Assembly: GCA_024180945.1 (NCBI GenBank)
Contig: JAKSGN010000035.1
Span: forward strand, 2,170,001 to 2,234,000
Length of the DNA: 64,000 bases
DNA from: Macrophomina tecta
Taxonomy: Eukaryota > Ascomycota > Dothideomycetes > Botryosphaeriales > Botryosphaeriaceae
Direction of reading: 5' to 3'
The notes beneath the pieces were generated by a model, which was not told the DNA's origin, did not search any database, and saw only the letters and a list, made by a program, of their open reading frames with translations. Made by a program: the position numbers and the translations under genes. Shown in pieces: positions 57,042 through 64,000 of the stretch (position 1 is its first letter; each line of letters begins with the position of its first letter).

Positions 57042-58223
57042 TTACGAGAGAGTAGGTACGGTCCAGTTAATCCAGTCGGCCGTGTTTACGTTCTGGTTGC
57101 TCTTCTCAACGTTGGCCGTGCTAGATGAGCCCTTGAGCAGATACTTGTCGATGAAGGCGGACAGCTCAGGCTGCTGCGCGGACGGGAAGGAGCAGTGATT
57201 GTGCCCGCCCACGAGCGAGAAGCCCATGGCGTCGGGCGCGCCGGCGGCCTTGTACACCAGCCGTCCCACCTTCATGCAGCCGGTCGTGCTCACGGGGCCC
57301 AGCCAGTCGATGTCGTTCTCGATGACCAGCAGCCCGCGCGGCGCCACCAGCGCGGCCAGCATGTGGTGGTCCTCGGGCAGGCTCGGCACGCGGCTGGTGT
57401 ACTGCTCGAACGCGCGCGCGAACCACACGTTCTCGGTCACGATCTGCGACGCCGTCTGGATGTTCTTGCCCGCCGCCTTCTGCGCGTCCGAGATGCGCCA
57501 GCACGCCGCGCCGCCCGCGCCCGACTCCTGCGGGATCGTCAGCGCGACGCGGCCGTCCAGCGCGCCCGCCACGAAGGCGCCCTTGCCGTTGCGCGAGCAC
57601 CCCGTTACGCCGACGCGCGTGGCGTCGATGCGCGCCGCGGCGGTGCTCTCGAGCGCGTCGATGATGCGCGACACGCCCCACGCCCACGCCGTCATCGCGC
57701 CCGCGCTGTGCCCGCTGCCGTACAGCGTGTAGAACTTGCCCTGGCCCCGGCTGCCGGTGCTTTGCTGCGCGGCGATGTCGTCGTTGTTGAAGGTGATGGT
57801 CGCGACGCCGGCCGGGACGGGGATGCTCGGGTAGCCGTAGGCGATGATGGCCGGGTAGGGGGCGGTGCCCGAGGACGGGTACGAGATGGAGACGGAGAAG
57901 GAGATGGACTTGCCGCTTTCCTGCGCGGTGATGCTCAGCGTGTTGGACGAGAAGGTCGAAGTGACCGAGGAGGGCTTTGGCGGCTTCGTGCCCAGCTCGT
58001 ATGTCTGGAACAGCTGGCTGATCTCCTGCTGGCGGCAGGTGAAGGCGGCTTTGGTCGTCACTTTGGTACCGTTGGCGAACGTGAAGGGGTCGGGCAGTTT
58101 GGAAGTCTGTGGCGGCGAGTATCCGGCCGGGAGGGTGCCGCAGGCGGCGGCTGCTTGGCGAGGCAGCACTGCGGATACAGCGCCGAGCGCGAGAGACGCG
58201 AGAAGCAGAAAGTGCGGCAACAT
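57042..58223 (-). CDS. 4-O-methyl-glucuronoyl methylesterase (CE15 glucuronoyl esterase)
   Basis: Intronless, 393 aa. It starts with a signal peptide (MLPHFLLLASLALGAVSAVL) and a PRQ processing-like site. The enzyme cleaves ester bonds between glucuronic acid on xylan and lignin alcohols. The family nucleophile motif GCSRNGKGA carries Ser210. PQESGAGGAACWR carries the acidic residue near position 233, and GGHNHCSFP holds the catalytic His near 341-343. Cysteines sit at the conserved positions for three disulphides. No carbohydrate-binding module is attached. The upstream in-frame ATG at 58319 would put 32 residues before the signal peptide, so 58223 is preferred. A TATA-like element lies about 75 bp upstream. 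The gene is very GC-rich, so both opposite frames are long but spurious. Confidence 0.94.
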   Translation of the reverse strand: MLPHFLLLASLALGAVSAVLPRQAAAACGTLPAGYSPPQTSKLPDPFTFANGTKVTTKAAFTCRQQEISQLFQTYELGTKPPKPSSVTSTFSSNTLSITAQESGKSISFSVSISYPSSGTAPYPAIIAYGYPSIPVPAGVATITFNNDDIAAQQSTGSRGQGKFYTLYGSGHSAGAMTAWAWGVSRIIDALESTAAARIDATRVGVTGCSRNGKGAFVAGALDGRVALTIPQESGAGGAACWRISDAQKAAGKNIQTASQIVTENVWFARAFEQYTSRVPSLPEDHHMLAALVAPRGLLVIENDIDWLGPVSTTGCMKVGRLVYKAAGAPDAMGFSLVGGHNHCSFPSAQQPELSAFIDKYLLKGSSSTANVEKSNQNVNTADWINWTVPTLS

Positions 58224-60816
58224 GATGGGCTCTGGAGGAAAGACTGGATTGGATTGGATAAGTGAGGTGTTCTTGAAATCTCCCTCCACGCTGTCTTTAT
58301 ATACTCCCCTTCTCCGCAACGCTGAATGAAACTTGGTTCCAGGCGGTAGTTTTAAAGTACGGGAAGCGGCCCGTCAAAATTTAGCCTACTTGACATAAAG
58401 AGCATGTACCTGTATGTTGGTTCAGAAGAAGCTCTTTGGAGCTGTACGAGAGTCTGTAGGATGGGATGACGTGAAATCTAAAAATGCTTTTGCGGGGTGA
58501 AGCATTTCTGAGCGAGGGCAAATAATAGGCTATTCGACACGCTAGCTTGGCAAGCAATCGTTGCCGTGTTCCCGAATTTTGGCTAAAGTAGTCTGGACGC
58601 CACATGGAATGTATGCTTCGACTTGGCATTCTGATCTACATCGATGCCTGCGGATTGGGTTATACGTTGCGGAATAAGGTAGTGGGCAGATCGGAAAGTG
58701 ACAAAAGCGGGGTCGTGAAATTGCTCAAGACCATGTAGTTCCCTTAAACATCCACTTCATCAGCGCATACCTCCCCTTTTGAGACTAGGCTCGGGTCGAG
58801 GCGTGCTACATCTGCTCATTGCACCTCAACAAAGCAATGCATGAGCCAGAAAGAACACTGCACATGGGCACCCAAAAGCTTATGAGCTGGCTGGGGCGGT
58901 TGATATTTGCGATCTGTCTGTTGTTTGGCTCTGTTGCAGCCCTTGGGCTGTTTAACTGCCTTTCATCGACTGCGACGCCAACAACAAACGCCGCGAGGAT
59001 TGTGATGTTCTTTGCTGTCACATGATCCGGATGAACTCTGCCCGTATAACGTTGCGATTCTGGACCGAGCGCTTCTGCTGCGCTTTTTCCGCCGCACCTT
59101 CCATTGACTACACATTATCTGGAACCCTCTTTGAGGCCGGAGAAAGCCGGTGGTCTGGTAGCGGAATTTGAACCAATCGCTTCGAATCAGCTCTGAAAAT
59201 CAATTCAGCCGCGATGTTAGAACTCCTTACCTGCCACAGTGGATGGCAATAAATATTACCATCGGCTCTGCGACTGTAAGGTTGAGCGCAACAGCATTTC
59301 TACTAACCGAATCGTCTTGTACTCCGCGGCTCATGAGTCGTTCAAATTGTTGTCCGGATGCATATATCATCCGTTTCAAACGCTTGCATATGCGGACGAC
59401 TACAGTAATGCTCCGCGGCCTATGCAAGTCGAGGAGTAATTTATCCTATTCCTCACCGTGACAACTTCTCCTCAGTCAACAAGCAGTGCTTCGTGCAGCA
59501 TGTTGTTACCGCAAGCTTACTCCTCCTCTACGTGTCTACCACCCGAGTCATCTCACCCGGCATAGATTCCAAACACCGCGAGACGAAGGCTAAAAGTGCA
59601 TTCTTGTTTGTGAGTGTCCGCTCGGGGCAAAATGGGGTCAATGCAGCCACTCCTTCACCAGGGAAAAAAAAAAACGTACAACAGCCGGGATTCCCCAATG
59701 GTCACCCACTTGAGTACTAATCGGCCGGTTCGCAGCTTAAGTACGGCTGAGCGGACGGGAAGCCCTGTATTCTGCGACCTATGGTCGTACGTGAGAGACC
59801 AGTTCGTCAAAAATCATTATCATAACAATCGTCCGCCTCTCGAAGCTCTGTCCCTTTGAAGCTTCTCTCTCCACTTCAGCAGATGCTCCCTCTCCGTCCT
59901 TTCTAGCAAGGTTTGCACTTTTGCGAGTTAGGATGTCCGCATAGGCTATTACTTCGAACCACCACACAGACACATGCAGAAGCAACTCGGCATCACTCGA
60001 CCGCCCAAAGTGGCCGAGACGTAGCGTGCTTCGGCGCCGTCACTGCACTACGCCACCGCATCTCACGCGGGTCAGCTCAGCAGTAGCGCTTAATTTCATT
60101 CAAGTTTTCAAAATCCGCTTCTCAGTACATCCAGTCTACAGTATTCCCCTCCTTGAAGCGTAAAAAGCAACGGTTATGAGCATGTACTTTGGAATGTCTA
60201 TCAGACGTAGTATTTAAACGCCTCCGGAAGAGCCTCGTTCTTCCGTAAGCATTCAACACTTTCCAAACCCCAAATACCGATAGAAAGGCTCCAAGACACT
60301 TATACCATCATATCTAATCATCCTAACGCCGATGGCTTCACCTGGGACCAGATGAATCCTATCAACAGTAGAACCCGCTCACCTTCGACTATTAGCAGGC
60401 CCTCTCATAGCGGCCATCATTATTCGAGCATTGATTCGCTTAGATTTTATAACGGAGGTAGCGGCAGCAGTGGTGATGGCATTTACGCCACTTGTAGTGT
60501 GCCACCTGCTCGTGGCTGCCACTACGTGCCGAATTTCGGCCGCAGTGAAATCCTGCTGGATCAGGACCTCTGTCGGTCCGCTCATCTTTGATATGCGGTA
60601 TCAAATCCAACAAATATATCATTTGGTATGAGAGATGCCTAGTCCGATATTATTGGTATATATACGTGTGAATGATGTTTAGCTGCGCGCTCCAAGAGCG
60701 GAGACATTCTACCTCACAAGACGGCGCGTACTATATTGCTGCCATAACGTCTTCAACCCCTCTTTTCACAGGAGTATTTAAATAGCGTGGCAGTTCTTAT
60801 GGGTTCATAATTGGTC
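58224..60816. other. Gene-poor stretch
   Basis: No supported gene. A short plus-strand frame, 58819..59025, has two hydrophobic segments (LIFAICLLFGSVAALGLF and ARIVMFFAVT), and its minus-strand opposite starts like a signal peptide (MTAKNITILAAFVVGVAV). Both are short and unsupported. TATTTAAA occurs at 60211, upstream of a plus-strand region (60350-60600) with several overlapping small frames. Confidence 0.4.
58296..58303 (-). promoter_or_regulatory. Putative TATA box of the CE15 gene
   Basis: TATATAAA on the minus strand, about 75 bp upstream of the ATG at 58223. Confidence 0.55.
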
Positions 60817-61409
60817 ATGACCTTGGACAATATGTGCAGTCACTCTCTTTACGAGGCTCAAGATGCGGTTCAAGAACTGCGTTCAATCCTTGCCTTATTC
60901 ACTGAAAATGAAGTCACAAACACTACCAATTACACTACCAACCATGATATGCAGCAGTGAGAGAGTCCTCTCCGTTCTGAGATCATAGGGCCCGAATCTG
61001 GATACATAGCTGGGGCTAGGTGGGTCGCCGTAGGTTGCGGTCAAATCACCCCGCGCCCTGCAGTTTGTGCATCATATGAACCTACACTCGAGCGGGGAGG
61101 GCTAACACCCCCGGTGAAGCTTATAATGGTAGTGGCAGGAGCGGTGTTAGTAGCAGGGGTGCTGGTCCGCGGCGGCTGGAATTGACCACTATTGTGAATG
61201 GGCTGGTCGCGGTTGCCGCGGTAATGGCTATCGCGTGGAGGATAACTGCCGCCGTAAAACATCTTGAAGGGAGCTTTAGTCTAACAGCTACCTTTGTCAG
61301 TACTGGAGCTTTTGCGCTTCTCTGGAAGTTTTTTCGTGGTTGTTCAACTCGGTGTTGCATCAGGAATGGGTTTGTGTGTGTTCCCATACTTATATACCAT
61401 TATTTATAG
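60817..61409 (+). CDS. Possible small spliced membrane protein (tentative)
   Basis: Tentative model with exons 60817..60956 and 61139..61409, 136 aa. Exon 1 reads MTLDNMCSHSLYEAQDAVQE then LRSILALFTENE, an amphipathic helix, then an Asn/Thr-rich stretch. A CAGCA-GTGAGA donor and a TGGCAG acceptor keep phase. Exon 2 carries LTTIVNGLVAVAAVMAIAW, a probable membrane helix, then RITAAVKHLEGSF and a second hydrophobic stretch (FVSTGAFALLWKFF) with a Cys-rich end. A TATTTAAA box lies at 60775, rather close to the start. I recognise no family. The model could be wrong at every junction, or the locus could be a decayed gene. Confidence 0.25.
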
Positions 61410-61986
61410 AGCTTATCATGGCATGCAAGATGTCACAGGGAGCCTTTGATCTTGATGGCAGGTGACTTCTCTATGTGCATCGTCGACGTGAGGGCTTCCT
61501 ACAGGAAGCAGTTGTTCGCCCTCGTATCAAGATATCGTCGACCCATTTGACATACGCCTGAGGTTGGCTTATGGAAGTATTACAGGTCATGATTAATCAT
61601 AATCAGCCGCTCAACAATATTTTCATACTGGTCTCACACACTTCTCTAATTCATCCAGGTTCGGCCAAATCGAACTTTGCCCATCTGCTGTCCACTTCTT
61701 AATGACTCTGAAAGACGAAGGAGCGCATGAGACATCAATTGTTATTCCAACGAACGTGATGAAACTGCTGTATTTAAATTTTTGTAACGGGAAAGCGGCC
61801 GGGACGTAAGGCCGCTAAATATGACCTCCGATCACACCAGCACACTAGCTGCCGTCTCCCGGCTTATCTAGTCATTGCAGAGCCGGTATGAGCCTCGTGA
61901 GACCCTTAACTACAGACACAGACTATATAAGCATAGCAGTGTGAGTGGGTTTACGTATATCAGGATGTGGTTTGAGCAGCTAGCTT
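61410..61986. other. Intergenic
   Basis: AT-rich; TATTTAAA at 61771 and TATATAAG near 61924 point rightwards into the 3' end of the next, minus-strand gene. Nothing coding seen. Confidence 0.4.
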
Positions 61987-63045
61987 TCAGGTGTTCTCAA
62001 AATGGTACAATTTGGGAAACGCGTGGTGTCCCCAAAGCCAACAGATGATCTCCTTCACCTCGAACTCCCAATCATACACCTGGCCAGCTTCCTCCAATAT
62101 CATGTGTACCCGCACCAAATGCTCCCAGCACATCTTCAAATATGCGCGCATCCGCTCCATCTTCGCCGGATGCAACGGATCCAACATCCTCTCCTTCATC
62201 CTCTCACAAGAGTCATACCCAAACTCGCCCCCATAAAACTCGCGGTGCGGAATCACCCACGAATTACCATCCTGACTCCTCGTACAATCCGACACTACCT
62301 TCGCAAAAGCCTTCGAATCCCTATAGTCTCTCCCGCGCGCTCTCCCCTTCCCTCTCCCCGCAACCCCGCTCTTCACCTTGCCCCCTTCGTCTCCACCATC
62401 CTCATACACCATCCACAGCTCCTCCCAACAAATCATCACATTGAAAAACACATACGCTTGCAACGCACTCCTCATCACATTCCTCCACCCAGGATCGGGG
62501 CCACCATAACTCCAATACCTCATCAGGGGGCTTTTCCCGCCTTCCCCACCCTCAGTCTCACCCTCCTCCTCCTCCTTCCACGCCGCCAACCGCAGCAGCG
62601 GTAGCACCTCGCCCGCCCCAACCATCGCCATCACGACCCTCGCCTTCGGATCTCCGTACCCGCTATCGCTCGTCTTCCACCACCGCGCGCTCCGCAGCTC
62701 GGGCCGAGCGACGGCGTCCAGCGTCCACGCGTCGTCGCCCGCGAAGGCCGCCAGAGCCTGCTGCGTCGCCTCGGCGAAGACAACGGGATCGGAGCGCGGG
62801 CCGGGGCAGTTGGCGAGCGGGTCGGCCGGGTATTTGCGGCGCTCGGTGGCGGCGAAGGCGGCGAGGGTGACGGCGAAGACGCGGGCGAAGTGCGCGCGGC
62901 GCTTCTCGTGGGCGGGGTGGGCGCGGGTGGCAGTAAGGATGCGGACGCGCTCGTCGGTGTGAGGGTTGCGGTGCGGATGGGTTTTGGTGAGCTCGAGCGT
63001 GGTGGCGAGGGCGGACCAGGGGATATTGTGGGTTTGGTGGGCCAT
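61987..63045 (-). CDS. Hypothetical protein, 352 aa, unrecognised
   Basis: A single long frame of 352 aa, strongly GC-rich in its 5' half and set in AT-rich flanks, which supports real coding. No family recognised. The N-terminal third is basic and His-rich (THPHRNPHTDERVRILTATR, AHPAHEKRRAHFARVFAVTL). A middle block holds WWKTSDSGYGDPKARVVMAM and the C-terminal third is rich in Trp, Tyr, His, Met and Glu (VMICWEELWMVYED, YLKMCWEHLVRVHMILEEAG, EFEVKEIICWLWGHHAFPKL). It has no signal peptide, clear membrane span or known catalytic motif. It looks like a cytosolic helical protein of restricted distribution. A 16-nt poly-T run lies immediately upstream of the start on the plus strand. Confidence 0.6.
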   Translation of the reverse strand: MAHQTHNIPWSALATTLELTKTHPHRNPHTDERVRILTATRAHPAHEKRRAHFARVFAVTLAAFAATERRKYPADPLANCPGPRSDPVVFAEATQQALAAFAGDDAWTLDAVARPELRSARWWKTSDSGYGDPKARVVMAMVGAGEVLPLLRLAAWKEEEEGETEGGEGGKSPLMRYWSYGGPDPGWRNVMRSALQAYVFFNVMICWEELWMVYEDGGDEGGKVKSGVAGRGKGRARGRDYRDSKAFAKVVSDCTRSQDGNSWVIPHREFYGGEFGYDSCERMKERMLDPLHPAKMERMRAYLKMCWEHLVRVHMILEEAGQVYDWEFEVKEIICWLWGHHAFPKLYHFENT

Positions 63046-64000
63046 TTTTTTTTTTTTTTTGATGGCCGTTGAGTGGGTGGGTGTCCGATTCCTATTTTAT
63101 GTTCTTTTTGTGTCTTTGGCAAGACACTGAAGGATGCGTGTCGAATAATGGTGGCGAAAACGATAGTGATGTGGGGTGTGCAGATGTGGGCTGGTATGAG
63201 GACGAGTGGAGGCGAGAATATTTATATGCTGAGGCGTCTCAAGAGCTGACTCGTGTATCGTAGTCGTGGATGTCGGTGACCTCCGTGTGTGTGTACTTCA
63301 GGATGATCCTAGACACCGATTGTTTGAGTACGAACGCGAAGCCGCTATTATGGTTGTGACTCACCCTCGAAAGACCCACACTGGCGGTGAATGATCTAGC
63401 GAAGTCGAACGCAAGTCTCACGCGGCCACCCACTATAATGGCGGCCTTTATTCACTTTAGGCGGCAAGTCCTTCCCATCGTCGGCTCGGGAAGCGCCGGC
63501 GCACATCATGGCCTTAAATGCTATTGGAAAGGAGTTTCTCTAATAGTCACACATATGAGCTGTTTTCTGGCGAGTTTGATGCCTGAAAATCCTCATATTT
63601 GTATCTGTTTGAGGATCAGGCATTGAACATTGAGATTACCCGAGAGGCGTTTGTCCAGCTAGCACAACATATTCATGCTGAGAGCGGGGGTAGACCAAGT
63701 CAGCTAAAGGCGCTACACTTGGGCCTATCCAGGTCGTGCATGATTCAATGCCACAGCACATTCCAAAGCTCACAAGAGCTTGAGGATTCGATATGTCAAC
63801 CTACAATCCTTGCCGGGCTTTGGAGGGCGGTATGCTTGCACCGCACCCTTCACTGAATAAAAAAACCGTTTTCATATACCGCTGTCTTAAATCCTATCAG
63901 TGAGCGTGACAGCGCTTATAGAATTTTTTTCAGCAAGCCCAGGAGCTGTCACCGGGAACCTTTAATGATGCTATGATGAAGACCACCCACGAACGCGCCG
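63046..64000. other. Right-end stretch
   Basis: Begins with a poly-T run adjoining the start codon of the 352-aa gene, whose promoter must lie here. No other gene recognised. Confidence 0.45.

Noticed and set aside
57195..58265. 356-codon plus-strand frame opposite the CE15 gene
   Set aside because: Arg/Ala/Asp-rich shadow; the minus strand has signal peptide and catalytic motifs.
59100..59200. tRNA-like sequence near 59.1 kb
   Set aside because: A faint TTGAACC-type box is visible, but no acceptor-stem pairing or A box could be placed; no tRNA elsewhere either.
62002..62604. 200-codon plus-strand frame opposite the 352-aa gene
   Set aside because: Low-complexity Leu/Pro/His composition, antisense to a longer frame.
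1..64000. CRISPR arrays, phage or bacterial mobile systems
   Set aside because: No regularly spaced repeats; gene structure is eukaryotic throughout.

Overview
The window is nuclear DNA of a filamentous ascomycete (Pezizomycotina; a Dothideomycete is my best guess, by inference only). The evidence is short GT-AG introns of about 50-90 nt with CTAAC-type branch sites, monocistronic genes on both strands, and fungus-specific families (Rsa3, Cbp6, Hpc2, Bsd2, CE15, GH55, M35). No tRNA, rRNA, CRISPR array or plasmid/phage feature was recognised. Exon coordinates were worked out by hand from splice consensus, reading frame and family similarity recalled from memory; no search was run.

Layout. 1-4.5 kb: a secreted deuterolysin (M35) and ribosome-assembly factor Rsa3. 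5-15 kb: a large mitochondrial-type protein divergent from a nuclear-looking Pro/Tyr-rich protein, then a MAPEG protein and a Ser/Gly-rich conserved protein. 16-23 kb: a secreted GH55 exo-beta-1,3-glucanase and a DHA1-type MFS exporter. 24-29.5 kb: a BTB-like protein, cytosolic aspartate aminotransferase, and a Cys-rich membrane protein whose frame appears broken. 30.4-33.2 kb: a complete hAT DNA transposon with 21-bp inverted repeats, an 8-bp target duplication and an intact two-exon transposase. 34-42.6 kb: LACTB2-like metallo-beta-lactamase, EFM5 lysine methyltransferase, a HIT protein, CaM kinase I, BSD2 and a CBP6-like complex III factor. 43-56.3 kb: HPC2, RBA50/RPAP1, tubulin cofactor C, a complex I subunit (NDUFA11/21.3 kDa type) and UBP2 deubiquitinase. 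57-58.2 kb: CE15 glucuronoyl esterase. 58.2-64 kb: gene-poor, with weak small ORFs and one unrecognised 352-aa protein.

How the genes relate. Most are housekeeping genes with no shared pathway. Three secreted hydrolases (M35, GH55, CE15) fit a saprobic or plant-associated life style but are dispersed, not clustered. Several pairs are divergent with 0.27-0.83 kb between start codons (LACTB2/EFM5, BSD2/CBP6, complex I/UBP2, HPC2/RBA50) and may share promoters. I found no biosynthetic cluster and no convincing new multi-gene system. The best second-look items are the intact hAT element, two apparent frame breaks (about 28.8 kb and 16.3 kb), a 13-nt micro-exon, a GC-AG intron, and a possible small spliced membrane-protein gene in the gene-poor end.
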